A DNA stretch of 64,000 nucleotides from Streptomyces geranii (GTDB lineage: Bacteria > Actinomycetota > Actinomycetes > Streptomycetales > Streptomycetaceae), in contig NZ_PJME01000018.1 in the NCBI RefSeq assembly GCF_002954775.1, forward strand, positions 62,001-126,000, in the 5' to 3' direction. How positions within the stretch are numbered: position 1 is the stretch's first letter; each line of letters starts with the position of its first letter. The translations under genes and the position numbers were made by a program. Of the stretch, positions 24,711-32,744 are shown piece by piece. The notes below the pieces were generated by a model, which worked only from the letters and a program-made list of their open reading frames with translations, searched no databases and had not been told where the DNA came from.

Positions 24711-24739
24711 AAGTTACCTGTACCGATCGGTCTAGTCAA
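24711..24739 (-). promoter_or_regulatory. sigma-70-type promoter with ACCGATCGGT operator in the spacer
   Basis: On the minus strand there is TTGACT (-35, 24734-24739), an exact 17-base spacer and TAACTT (-10, 24711-24716), driving the amidohydrolase at 24651. The spacer contains the perfect palindrome ACCGATCGGT (24722-24731), a typical place for a TetR-type repressor. The leader to the GTG start is about 50 bases. Confidence 0.75.
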
Positions 24740-24838
24740 CGATTCAGCGCACCGATTAGCGGGGTGCATCACGTCAAGAACGCCTGACATTTGACTGACC
24801 CAGGGACGATCAACGCACCCCCTTCCCTCCCGCATCCA

Positions 24839-24852
24839 ATTAAGTACACTCA
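24839..24852. promoter_or_regulatory. palindromic operator-like site 8 with -10 element
   Basis: ATTAAGTACACTCA, core AGTACACT at 24843-24850, ends seven bases before the ATG of the aldehyde dehydrogenase. TACACT (24845-24850) as -10 would place the transcription start on the start codon, so the gene is probably leaderless. No ribosome site is visible. Confidence 0.65.
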
Positions 24853-24857
24853 ACTCC

Positions 24858-26336
24858 ATGACGACGGCCTACTCGTTCTCCTCGCAGCTCTACGTCGACG
24901 GGCGCCGCACGGACGGCGACTCGGAGACCTCCCTCGTCGTACGCAATCCGGCGACGGAGGAACCGATCGCCGAGGTCCCCCAGTCCTCCCCCGCCGACGT
25001 GCGCCGTGCCGTCGAGGCGGCCCGCCGGGCCTTCGACGAGGGTCCGTGGCCCCGACTGAAGCCCGCCGAGCGGGCTGCGGTACTGCTGCGGATGGCCGAG
25101 GAGATGGAGCGCCGGCTCCCGGACCTCGTCGCCGTCAACATCGCCGAGGCGGGGTCGGTCAGGGCGCTCGCGGAGAGTCTGCAGACCCGGGTGCCGGTGA
25201 CGCATCTGCGCGACATGGCGGAGCGGGTGATGCCGGCCTTCGCCTGGGAGCGCCCGCTGGAACCGACGGTCGCGCCGGGCGTCGGCATCTCCCAAGGGGT
25301 GCTGCGCCGCGAGCCGTTCGGCGTGTGCGCCCTGATCTCCGCCTACAACTTCCCCTTCTTCCTCAGCATGATGAAGGTGATCCCGGCCCTCGCGGCGGGC
25401 TGCACCGCCGTACTCAAACCGGCGCCCGCGACCCCCCTGGAGTCCCTCCTCATCGGCGACTTCGCCGACGCGGCCGGACTGCCCCCGGGCGTACTGAACA
25501 TCGTGACCGGCGACGTCGAGGCGGGCCGCGAGCTGACCACCCACCCGATGGTGGACCTGGTCAGCTTCACCGGCTCGGACACGGTCGGCCGCACGGTGTA
25601 CGTCCAGGCAGCCGCCTCCCTCAAGAAGGTCGTCCTCGAACTCGGCGGCAAGTCGGCCAACATCGTCCGCGCCGACGGCGACCTCGACGGCGCGGTACGC
25701 TCCGCGCTGATCGGCATGACCACCCACGCGGGCCAGGGCTGCTCGCTCCTGACCCGCACCCTCGTGCACGAGTCCGTCCACGACGAGTTCGTCGCGCGGC
25801 TGAGCGCGGCCCTCGCCGCAGTGAAGGTCGGCGACCCCGCCGAAGCGGCCACCACCATGGGCCCGTTGATCAGCGAGGCCCAGCGGGACAAAGTGGAGAA
25901 GCTGATCCGGATCGGCGAGGAGGAGGGGGCCCTGCTCGTCCTCGGCGGCAGGCGCCCTGCGGGCCTCGACCGTGGCTGGTACGTGGAACCCACCCTCTTC
26001 ACCGGCGTCGACAACTCGATGACCATCGCGCGTACGGAGTTCTTCGGGCCGGTCGGTGTCGTCATCCCGTTCACGGACGACGAGGAGGCGGTGCGGATCG
26101 CGAACGACAGTCCGTACGGGCTCGCTGCGGCTGTGTGGAGCGGGGATCCTGTGGCCGCGCTTGCGATCGCGGCGCGGGTTCGGGCGGGTGGCGTGGCTGT
26201 CAACGGGGGTAGTGCGGGGGTCAATCCGCGGGTCGCCTTTGGTGGGTACAAGCAGAGTGGGCTGGGGCGGGAGTGGGGGGAGTTCGGGTTGGAGGAGTAT
26301 CTGCAGACGAAGGCGGTTTGCTGGGCGGCTCGGTAG
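24858..26336 (+). CDS. aldehyde dehydrogenase
   Basis: A 492-residue NAD(P)-dependent aldehyde dehydrogenase. The general-base Glu261 lies in VLELGGKSAN, the nucleophile Cys295 in GQGCSLLTR, and the FFGPVGVV and NDSPYGLAAAVWS segments follow as expected. It would oxidise an aldehyde, for instance one formed after P450 or alcohol-dehydrogenase steps or by retro-aldol cleavage, to the acid for CoA activation. It starts at ATG 24858 directly after a -10-like element. It is divergent from the amidohydrolase. GC3 falls at the far 3' end. Repeat copy 3 and a small hairpin follow before the convergent transporter binding protein. Confidence 0.95.
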   Translation: MTTAYSFSSQLYVDGRRTDGDSETSLVVRNPATEEPIAEVPQSSPADVRRAVEAARRAFDEGPWPRLKPAERAAVLLRMAEEMERRLPDLVAVNIAEAGSVRALAESLQTRVPVTHLRDMAERVMPAFAWERPLEPTVAPGVGISQGVLRREPFGVCALISAYNFPFFLSMMKVIPALAAGCTAVLKPAPATPLESLLIGDFADAAGLPPGVLNIVTGDVEAGRELTTHPMVDLVSFTGSDTVGRTVYVQAAASLKKVVLELGGKSANIVRADGDLDGAVRSALIGMTTHAGQGCSLLTRTLVHESVHDEFVARLSAALAAVKVGDPAEAATTMGPLISEAQRDKVEKLIRIGEEEGALLVLGGRRPAGLDRGWYVEPTLFTGVDNSMTIARTEFFGPVGVVIPFTDDEEAVRIANDSPYGLAAAVWSGDPVAALAIAARVRAGGVAVNGGSAGVNPRVAFGGYKQSGLGREWGEFGLEEYLQTKAVCWAAR

Positions 26337-26372
26337 GGGTTCGGGGGGTGCGGTTGTGTTTTGACCGCGGGT

Positions 26373-26400
26373 TGGTGGGGGCTGGTCGCGCAGTTCCCCG
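26373..26400. repeat. convergent-junction repeat, copy 3
   Basis: GTTGGTGGGGGCTGGTCGCG then CAGTTCCCCG, running into CGCCCC. It lies between the converging aldehyde dehydrogenase (stop 26336) and binding-protein gene (stop 26434) and is followed at once by the hairpin at 26401. Confidence 0.75.
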
Positions 26401-26416
26401 CGCCCCTTTCGGGGCG
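26401..26416. terminator. short terminator hairpin
   Basis: CGCCCC-TTTC-GGGGCG is a perfect 6-bp stem with a 4-base loop. The left arm overlaps the end of repeat copy 3, so repeat and hairpin form one composite element at this convergent junction. Confidence 0.6.
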
Positions 26417-26433
26417 CTCCCCTCAGGGCGGTT

Positions 26434-27693
26434 CTAGCTGACCGTTACCTTCACGCCGGGGATCTGCTCTCCGCACGCCGGTGAGCCCTGCGGGTCCGGG
26501 ACGAACTTCTCGTCGCGCAGGATGGAGATGAAGGTGCAGTCGCCGGGGCCCCCTACCGAGTACGTCCCCTTGTTGGCGAAGTCGGTGGGCTTCGGGAAGA
26601 GGCCTCCCGCCGTCCAGCTCTTGTCGGCGCGCAGGGCGGTCATCAGTTTCTCCTGGCTCGCGGTGCAACCCGCCTTCTCCAGGCCGTAGATGAGCAGGTC
26701 GGCGCTGATCCAGCCGACGGCCTGGGAGAACGACGGTATGCCGGACTCCGACTTGGCGTACTTCTTCAGGGCGGCGGACCAGGTGCGGGTGGCCTCGGTG
26801 TTCATCTCGACAGGTGAGTACGACGTCATGAAGCCGACGCCCTGCGCGACCTTCAGCGTGGGCGGCGACTTGAGCAGGTCGGCGCCGTAACCGGTGGCCA
26901 GGAGCACCGACTTCATCTGTACGCCGGCCCGGCGCAGCCCGGTGGCGAGCGCGAAGCCGGTCTCGGGGATCACCGGGGCGTACAGCACGTCGGCGCCGGA
27001 CTTCTTGATGCCGAGGACGATCGCGCCTACGTCGCTGCTCCCGAAGGGGACGCGTTCGTTGACGTAGCCACGGGCGAGTCCCGCGTGTTCCGCCGACAGC
27101 GCGGCTCCCTCGGCGGCCTTGGCGGCGCTCGGGGTGTTGGAGGAGACGACGGCGACCTTGGTGCCGCCGAGCTTCTTCCAGTACGCGCCCAGGGTGGTCG
27201 CGGTCCGGTCGTAGTCGGTGCCGGACATCGCCGGGAAGAGGTTGTCGTACTTCGGGTTGAACCACTGCTCGCCGCCGTCGAACGCGCCCCCGAGGAACGG
27301 CGTCCCGCCGGCCCCCGTACCGGCGTACTGCCCGGCGCCGTAGAAGTAGGTGCTCACGGGCAGTACGGCGTACACGTGTTCCTGCTGCACCAGGCGCTGG
27401 GCGGCGGTGAGCGCGCCCTGCGGGGTGGACTGGTCGTCGGCCATGACCACGTCGAAGCCGCGCGAGGCGCACTTGCCGCCGGCCGCCTTGTAGGCCGCGA
27501 AGCGGGCCTCGACGCCGCTCTCCGTACCGGCGTAGTGGGCACCGGCCGCGCCGCTCAGCGCGGTCAGGACGCCGACCTTGACCGGCCCGCTCGTGTTGTC
27601 CACCCCGCTGGAACCGCCGCTGCCGCACCCGGCGAGCAGGAGTACCGCGGCGCCGGTCCAGGTGGCGATGGCACTGACTCTTCTCATGTGCAC
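26434..27693 (-). CDS. ABC transporter substrate-binding lipoprotein (Liv/HAAT type)
   Basis: A type I periplasmic binding protein of 419 aa of the branched-chain amino acid/amide transporter class. The N-terminus has two Arg, a hydrophobic stretch and the lipobox LLAGC (Cys23), so it is an anchored lipoprotein. The mature protein begins a KVGVLTALSGAAG strand and has TYFYGAGQYAGTG and the lobe-2 TKVAVVSSNTPSA region. In catabolic islands such proteins often bind aromatic acids, steroid fragments or other organic acids rather than amino acids. It is divergent from the permease/ATPase genes with two operator-like sites between. The ligand cannot be predicted. Confidence 0.92.
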   Translation of the reverse strand: MHMRRVSAIATWTGAAVLLLAGCGSGGSSGVDNTSGPVKVGVLTALSGAAGAHYAGTESGVEARFAAYKAAGGKCASRGFDVVMADDQSTPQGALTAAQRLVQQEHVYAVLPVSTYFYGAGQYAGTGAGGTPFLGGAFDGGEQWFNPKYDNLFPAMSGTDYDRTATTLGAYWKKLGGTKVAVVSSNTPSAAKAAEGAALSAEHAGLARGYVNERVPFGSSDVGAIVLGIKKSGADVLYAPVIPETGFALATGLRRAGVQMKSVLLATGYGADLLKSPPTLKVAQGVGFMTSYSPVEMNTEATRTWSAALKKYAKSESGIPSFSQAVGWISADLLIYGLEKAGCTASQEKLMTALRADKSWTAGGLFPKPTDFANKGTYSVGGPGDCTFISILRDEKFVPDPQGSPACGEQIPGVKVTVS

Positions 27694-27729
27694 TCCTCAG
27701 GCAGGGGTCCGCGAGGCACAGTGCAGCAT

Positions 27730-27743
27730 ATTAAGTATCCTTT
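27730..27743. promoter_or_regulatory. palindromic operator-like site 9
   Basis: ATTAAGTATCCTTT lies 36 bases upstream of the binding-protein start (27693). It matches the left half and centre of the TTAAGTATACTTAA consensus. It is one of two copies in the divergent region between the two transporter operons. Confidence 0.6.
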
Positions 27744-27795
27744 GTCACCGGTTGAAGCGGCGATATCGCCCTTCAGGGTTGACGAGAACGCTATA

Positions 27796-27808
27796 TGAGC
27801 GCACTTTA
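27796..27808. promoter_or_regulatory. palindromic operator-like site 10
   Basis: TGAGCGCACTTTA is close to site 7 (GAGTGCACTTTA). It lies 45 bases upstream of the TTG start of the permease gene and is the second copy in this divergent region. Confidence 0.5.
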
Positions 27809-27853
27809 ATCGATGTCCGCTCTCCCGGGCATCACCCTTCCAGGAGGCCGTCG

Positions 27854-29797
27854 TTGCTCTCCTACGTCGTCGCGGGCCTCGCCCTCGGGGCCATCTACGC
27901 CATCGCCGCCGCCTCGCTCGTCGTCACCCATGTGTCGTCGGGCGTCTTCAACTTCGCGTTCGGCGCCATGGCGTTCGCCGTCGCCCGCTTCTACTACTTC
28001 CTCCACATCGAGCAGGGCTGGCCGCTGCCGCTGGCGGCCGTCGTGGCGATCGGCCTGTTCGGCCCGGCGCTGGGCGTGCTGCTGTACGCGGTGCTCTTCC
28101 GCCATCTGCGGCAGCGCTCGCCACTCGTGAAGATCGCCGCCACGATCGGCCTGTCGGTCGCGCTGCCGCCCCTCGTCAACCTGGCCCTAGGGCAGCTGGT
28201 GAACGTCACCGCTCCGGGCCTCGCGCCCCAACCGGTCGCGGTGTACCGGCCGTTCGGCACGGTCGTCGACGCGAACCAGCTGATCACGTACGCCGGACTG
28301 GCCCTGGTCCTGCTCGTCGGCACCGCGCTGCTGCGGTTCACCGACACCGGGCTGAGGGTCCGCGCGCTGGTCGACTCCCCCGCCCTCACCGCGATGTCGG
28401 GGGTGAGCCCGGCGCGGGTGTCCCTCGGCGTGTGGGCGTTCAGCGCGCTCCTTGCGGGACTGGCCGGCGTACTGGTGGCACCGACCGCCGGACTCTCGGT
28501 GGAGGGCATGACCTTCCTGATGGCGGCGGCCTTCGCGGCGGTGGTCGCGGCCCGGTTGCGCAGTCTGCCGACGGCGGTCGGGGTGGCCCTGGCGATGGGC
28601 GTCGTCACGAGCGTGATCCAGCGCTATCTCGATCCGGAGAGCGCGCTGTCGGCGCAGATCGTGCCCAGCGTGCCGTTCCTGTTCATGCTGGCCTTCCTGC
28701 TCGCGCACGCCCTGCGCGGCCGGGCGGGCGACGCGCCCACGGGCGGTGTCCTGGACCGCGCGATCCGCACGGAGAGCGGTACGGCGCCCACCGCCACCAC
28801 CGGCTCGGGATACGTCGCCCCGTTGCTGACCATCGCCGTAGTCGCCTGCCTGCCCCTGATCCTCGACGACTTCTGGACCGGCCTCGTGGCGACGGGCATC
28901 GCCCTGGCGACGGCGCTCCTGTCCTGCACGCTCGTCACCGGTGAGGGCGGCATGATCTGGCTGTGCCAGATCACCTTCGCGGGACTCGGCGCCCTGTTCG
29001 CGGCGGACCTCGCCACGAACTCCGGCTGGCCCCCGCTGGCGGCGGTGCTGGTGAGCGCGGTGTGCGTGGTCCCGGTGGGCGTGGTCCTCGGCCTGCTGAC
29101 GATCCGGCTGGGCAATCTGTACGTCGCCCTGGTGACCCTGACCTTCGGTCTGCTCGCCCAGAACCTGATCTTCATGCGGGACCGCTTCTACAACTCGGGC
29201 CAGGGCATCTACATGCCCCGCCCCGAATGGGCCCTGGACAACAGGACGTTCGCGTTCCTCTCCCTCGCGGTCTTCTGCGCACTTGGCGTCTTCGCCGTGA
29301 ACCTGCGGCGCTCGACGGCAGGCCTGGCCGTGACGGCGGTCCGCTGGAGCGAGACGGGCTCCCGCACCCTCGGTCTGGGCGTCGTACCGGTCAAGGTGCT
29401 CGTGTCCGCCGTCGCGACCTTCGTCGCCGCGGTCGGCGGCGGTTTCCTCGCACTCGCCTACCAGTCGGCGCTGCCCGACTCGTTCAGCCCGTTCACCGGC
29501 CTGGTCTGGCTTGCGGTCCTGGTCACCGTGGGGGCACGGCCGGTGGTGGGCGCGCTCGTCGCCGGTCTGGCGTTCGCCGTGCTGCCGAGTGTGTTCCAGA
29601 CGTATCTGCCGACGCGCTGGGCGGAGGTCCCGGTCATCATGTTCGGCTTCGGCGCGGTCATGCTGGCCCGCGACCCCGAGGGCGTACTCGCCATGCACGC
29701 CCGCCAACTGCGCACGGTGAGCGGCTGGTTGCGCACCCGACGCACACCGGCCGCCGACAAGCCCTCGGCTCCGACTCCCCAGGGAGAACTCGTATGA
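27854..29797 (+). CDS. fused LivH-LivM branched-chain-type ABC permease
   Basis: A 647-residue membrane protein joining both permease subunits of a Liv-type importer. Residues 1-290 resemble LivH (SYVVAGLALGAIYAIAAASL, then SSGVFNFAFGAMAF) and about 310-610 resemble LivM (CQITFAGLGALFAADL, LALAYQSALPDSFSPF). Many hydrophobic helices are visible in both halves. These are usually two genes. The start is TTG at 27854 with AGGAGG six bases upstream. Upstream in-frame codons run through the promoter and are not coding. The gene overlaps the ATPase gene by four bases. It moves the substrate bound by the lipoprotein at 26434. Confidence 0.9.
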   Translation: MLSYVVAGLALGAIYAIAAASLVVTHVSSGVFNFAFGAMAFAVARFYYFLHIEQGWPLPLAAVVAIGLFGPALGVLLYAVLFRHLRQRSPLVKIAATIGLSVALPPLVNLALGQLVNVTAPGLAPQPVAVYRPFGTVVDANQLITYAGLALVLLVGTALLRFTDTGLRVRALVDSPALTAMSGVSPARVSLGVWAFSALLAGLAGVLVAPTAGLSVEGMTFLMAAAFAAVVAARLRSLPTAVGVALAMGVVTSVIQRYLDPESALSAQIVPSVPFLFMLAFLLAHALRGRAGDAPTGGVLDRAIRTESGTAPTATTGSGYVAPLLTIAVVACLPLILDDFWTGLVATGIALATALLSCTLVTGEGGMIWLCQITFAGLGALFAADLATNSGWPPLAAVLVSAVCVVPVGVVLGLLTIRLGNLYVALVTLTFGLLAQNLIFMRDRFYNSGQGIYMPRPEWALDNRTFAFLSLAVFCALGVFAVNLRRSTAGLAVTAVRWSETGSRTLGLGVVPVKVLVSAVATFVAAVGGGFLALAYQSALPDSFSPFTGLVWLAVLVTVGARPVVGALVAGLAFAVLPSVFQTYLPTRWAEVPVIMFGFGAVMLARDPEGVLAMHARQLRTVSGWLRTRRTPAADKPSAPTPQGELV

Positions 29798-30651
29798 CCG
29801 CCCTCGCCGGTACGACGCCACCACGCATCGAGGCCCGGGGCGTGACCGTCCGCTTCGGCGGGCTCGTCGCCCTCGACTCGGTGGACCTGGCGGTGCCGCC
29901 GGGTGCGGTGGTGGGGCTGGTCGGGCCCAACGGGGCGGGCAAGAGCACCCTGTTCGCCGTACTGTCGGGGCTGTTGCGACCCAGCTCGGGCGCGGTGCTG
30001 ATGGACGGCCGCGATGTCACCTCGGTGAGCGCGCAGGCGCGGGCGAGACACGGGCTGGCCCGGACCTTTCAACACCCCGAGCTGTTCCCGGGGTTGACGG
30101 TACGTCAGCATGTGGTGCTGGCGTACCGGTTGCGGCACGCGCGCCGACGTATCTGGACCGACCTCGTCACCGCGGGCGGCTTCCGGCGGGCGGGCGCAGA
30201 GGAGGACCGCCGGGTCGACGGGATCCTCGCGGCGCTGCGGCTGACTCCGTATGTCCATCTCCCGGTGGCGGGGCTGCCGTTGGGCACCGGCCGGCTGTTG
30301 GAGATCGCCCGCGCGCTGGCCGTCGACCCGAACGTCCTCCTGCTGGACGAGCCGTCGTCGGGGCTGGACGCACGGGAGACGGACGAGTTGGCGGCCACGC
30401 TCACCGGCCTGGTGGCCGAACACGGGGTGTCCCTGCTGCTGGTCGAGCACGACGTCGAACTCGTCCTGGGCATCAGCGACTTCGTCCATGTCCTCGACTT
30501 CGGCGTCGGCATCAGCGCGGGCACTCCGGCGGAGGTGCGGGCGGATCCGGCGGTTCGGGCGGCGTACCTGGGCACGGAAGAGGACGAGCACGACGGACCC
30601 GACGAAAACGTCGAGCACGACAGGCAGGACGAGGAGAGGGCCACGGCATGA
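29794..30651 (+). CDS. ABC transporter ATP-binding protein (LivG type)
   Basis: An ATPase subunit of 285 aa starting at ATG 29794, overlapping the permease stop (ATGA). Walker A is GPNGAGKST (44-52), the Q-loop is in ARTFQHPELFPGL, and Walker B is VLLLDEPSSGLD followed by the H-loop His in LLVEHDVEL. The signature motif, normally LSxGQQ in LivG proteins, is replaced by LPLGTGRLLE, an unusual change that should leave the composite ATP site dependent on the partner LivF. A charged tail rich in Asp/Glu (GTEEDEHDGPDENVEHDRQD) follows the domain. It is coupled to the LivF gene by another ATGA. Confidence 0.92.
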   Translation: MTALAGTTPPRIEARGVTVRFGGLVALDSVDLAVPPGAVVGLVGPNGAGKSTLFAVLSGLLRPSSGAVLMDGRDVTSVSAQARARHGLARTFQHPELFPGLTVRQHVVLAYRLRHARRRIWTDLVTAGGFRRAGAEEDRRVDGILAALRLTPYVHLPVAGLPLGTGRLLEIARALAVDPNVLLLDEPSSGLDARETDELAATLTGLVAEHGVSLLLVEHDVELVLGISDFVHVLDFGVGISAGTPAEVRADPAVRAAYLGTEEDEHDGPDENVEHDRQDEERATA

Positions 30652-31361
30652 CGGTTACGACGTCACCCTTGCTGACCGTCCAGGACCTGACCGTCCGGTA
30701 CGGCACCGCCCAGGCGCTGAGCGACGTGACCTTCAGCGTGGCCCCGAACACCGCACTGGCGGTACTCGGCGCGAACGGCGCGGGCAAGAGCACCCTGGCC
30801 AGAGCCCTCTCGGGACTGGTACCGCCGGTCAGCGGCTCCGTCGTACTCGACGGCGACGACCTGACCGGCAGGCCTCCCGAGTCGATCCGCAGGGCGGGCG
30901 TCCTCCATCTCCCGGAGGGCCGGGGCGTGTTCCCGTCCCTGACGGTCATGGAAAACCTGCGGATGGCGACGACCGGCGACCGACGCGGCAGACCGGCGGC
31001 AGTGGACAGGGCCTTCACCGTCTTCCCCGCACTGCGGGACCGCCAGCGCCAGCAGGCGGGCACACTCTCCGGCGGCGAACAACAGATGCTGTCCCTCGCC
31101 CGAGCCCTGATGATCGACCCCCGACTCGTCATCGCCGACGAACTCTCCCTGGGCCTCGCCCCGAAGATGGTCGACGTCGTCTTCGAAAGCCTGCGCCGGG
31201 CCCGCGCGGCAGGCGTGGCGGTCATCATGATCGAGCAGTTCGCCACCAGGGCCCTGAACTTCGCCGACGACTGCCTGATCCTCCAACGAGGCCGAGCAGC
31301 TTGGTCGGGCCCGGCAACAGAGGCGGGCCCGGAGCTACTACACCGCTACCTGGGCTCCTGA
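30648..31361 (+). CDS. ABC transporter ATP-binding protein (LivF type)
   Basis: The second ATPase of the importer, 237 aa. It has Walker A GANGAGKST (41-49), LPEGRGVFPSLTV at the Q-loop region, an intact signature LSGGEQQM and Walker B LVIADELSLGLAP. Its canonical signature complements the altered one in the LivG-type partner. ATG at 30648 overlaps that gene's TGA. It is the last gene of the permease operon. Its own TGA (31359-31361) lies within the left arm of a long terminator hairpin. Confidence 0.93.
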   Translation: MTVTTSPLLTVQDLTVRYGTAQALSDVTFSVAPNTALAVLGANGAGKSTLARALSGLVPPVSGSVVLDGDDLTGRPPESIRRAGVLHLPEGRGVFPSLTVMENLRMATTGDRRGRPAAVDRAFTVFPALRDRQRQQAGTLSGGEQQMLSLARALMIDPRLVIADELSLGLAPKMVDVVFESLRRARAAGVAVIMIEQFATRALNFADDCLILQRGRAAWSGPATEAGPELLHRYLGS

Positions 31362-31390
31362 AAGAGGCGGCGCAGCCGCCTACTTTCAGG
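31357..31390. terminator. long terminator hairpin overlapping the livF stop codon
   Basis: CCTGAAAG (31357-31364) plus AGGCGGC (31365-31371) pair with GCCGCCT (31375-31381) and CTTTCAGG (31383-31390). This gives a 15-bp stem with one bulged A and a 3-base loop. The TGA of the upstream ATPase gene is inside the left arm. Repeat copy 4 follows directly. Confidence 0.8.
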
Positions 31391-31414
31391 GGCGCGGGGA
31401 ACTGCGCGACAAGC
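31387..31414. repeat. convergent-junction repeat, copy 4
   Basis: The sequence TCAGGGGCGCGGGGAACTGC followed by GCGACAAG carries the 20-mer core in the opposite orientation to copies 1-3. It lies between the converging LivF gene and thiolase and overlaps the right arm of the terminator hairpin. Confidence 0.75.
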
Positions 31415-31474
31415 CACGACGAACCCGCACCCGCCCACGGCGAAATCCCACCACCCCCTCCCGCGCCCGCGCTG

Positions 31475-32647
31475 TCACACCGTCAGAACCACAGCCGACC
31501 CCATCCCCCCACCCGCACACATCGCCGCCACAGCGATCCCCCCACCCCGCCGACGCAACTCATACGCCAACGTCACCACCATCCGCGTACCGGTCATGGC
31601 AATCGGATGCCCCAAACTGCACCCACTCCCGAAGGGATTGACCCGCTCCGGATCAAGCCCCAGCTCCCGAGTCGTAGCGACAGCCACCGCGGCGAACGCC
31701 TCGTTCACCTCGAACAGATCAACCTCCCCCACTCCGATCCCCGCCCGCCCGAGCGCCTTGCGGATCGCGGCGATCGGCGCCAACCCCGTCTCCACCGGAT
31801 CGACTCCGACGCTCGCCCAGGCCCGGACGGTCGCCAGCGGCACAATCCCGTGTTCGGCGGCGACGTCCGACCCGGCGACGACGACCGCAGCCGCGCCGTC
31901 GTTGACCCCGCTGGAGTTCCCGGCGGTGATGGAGAAGCCCGGGATCTCGGGGTGCAGCACCTTCAGCGCCGCCAGCCGCTCCGCACTGGTGTCCCGCCGA
32001 GGGTGCTCGTCGGTGTCGAAGACGGACGTCACCCCGTCCCGCCCGGTGACCTTCACCGGCACGATCTCCTCGGTGAACCGCCCCTCGTCGATGGCCCGCA
32101 CCGCCCGCGCGTGCGAGCGCAGCGCCCACGCGTCCATCTCCTCGCGGGTGAGGCCGGCCAGCCGGGCGGTGTTCCAGCCGACGAGGACGCCCATGTCGTC
32201 GTTGGGGGCCTCGGGCGTCGGCACATGGGTCGGCGCCATCCAGGGGTCCTGCCAGTCGTCGGTGCCGGGAGTGCGCCACCGGGACACGGGCGCCGTGGAC
32301 GACGAGTGCGTCCCGCCCGCGACGACGACCCGGTCCATCCCGGCCCGTACGCTCCCGGCGGCGGTCGCCACGCTCGCCAGCCCGGAGGCGCAGTGCCGGT
32401 TGTGCGCGAGACCCGGTACGTGGGTCAGCCCGGCCCGGAGTGCCGCGTACCGGGCGATGTCACCGCCCCCGGCGAGTGACTCACCGAGGACGACGTCGTC
32501 GATCGTCTCCGGCGGCAGCCCGCTGCGGAGCACGGCCTCACGGACGACGACGGTGGCGAGATCGAAGGCGCTGGTGTCCCGCAGGGTTCCCCGTCGGGCG
32601 GTTCCGATCGCGGTGCGGCACGCGGAGAGAAGTACGGCATCAACCAT
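31475..32647 (-). CDS. thiolase (acetyl-CoA acyltransferase)
   Basis: A thiolase of 390 aa from ATG 32647. The nucleophilic Cys86 is in NRHCASGLAS, with His in GHPIAMTGTR and the second active-site Cys at about 377 in MCAGGGMGS. It is only moderately similar to the thiolase at 6065 and belongs to another subgroup. The start is preceded by the TACTCT -10-like element of operator site 11 at a distance that predicts a leaderless mRNA. It is divergent from the beta-type acyl-CoA dehydrogenase at 32745. It is probably monocistronic, ending near terminator and repeat copy 4. Confidence 0.94.
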   Translation of the reverse strand: MVDAVLLSACRTAIGTARRGTLRDTSAFDLATVVVREAVLRSGLPPETIDDVVLGESLAGGGDIARYAALRAGLTHVPGLAHNRHCASGLASVATAAGSVRAGMDRVVVAGGTHSSSTAPVSRWRTPGTDDWQDPWMAPTHVPTPEAPNDDMGVLVGWNTARLAGLTREEMDAWALRSHARAVRAIDEGRFTEEIVPVKVTGRDGVTSVFDTDEHPRRDTSAERLAALKVLHPEIPGFSITAGNSSGVNDGAAAVVVAGSDVAAEHGIVPLATVRAWASVGVDPVETGLAPIAAIRKALGRAGIGVGEVDLFEVNEAFAAVAVATTRELGLDPERVNPFGSGCSLGHPIAMTGTRMVVTLAYELRRRGGGIAVAAMCAGGGMGSAVVLTV

Positions 32648-32649
32648 GC

Positions 32650-32666
32650 AATTAAGAGTACTCAAA
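32650..32666. promoter_or_regulatory. palindromic operator-like site 11 with -10 element
   Basis: AATTAAGAGTACTCAAA has a perfect GAGTACTC core. On the minus strand TACTCT serves as -10 and is followed seven bases later by the ATG at 32647, so the thiolase mRNA is probably leaderless. Confidence 0.6.
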
Positions 32667-32727
32667 TAAGCCTGAGGCCAACAAGGCTCTGCGAATCCCG
32701 CCGGTGATCTCGCCCAAATCGAGAATA

Positions 32728-32739
32728 GAGGATACCTTG
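32728..32739. promoter_or_regulatory. palindromic operator-like site 12 with -10 element
   Basis: GAGGATACCTTG reads CAAGGTATCCTC on the minus strand and matches the motif core. TACCTT (32733-32738) as -10 puts the transcription start at the GTG at 32745, so this is another probable leaderless start. Confidence 0.5.
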
Positions 32740-32744
32740 TTCGG

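Noticed and set aside
28187..29824. A 545-codon open frame on the minus strand
   Set aside because: It is antisense to the fused permease. Its Arg/Gly/His/Gln-rich composition is typical of a shadow frame.
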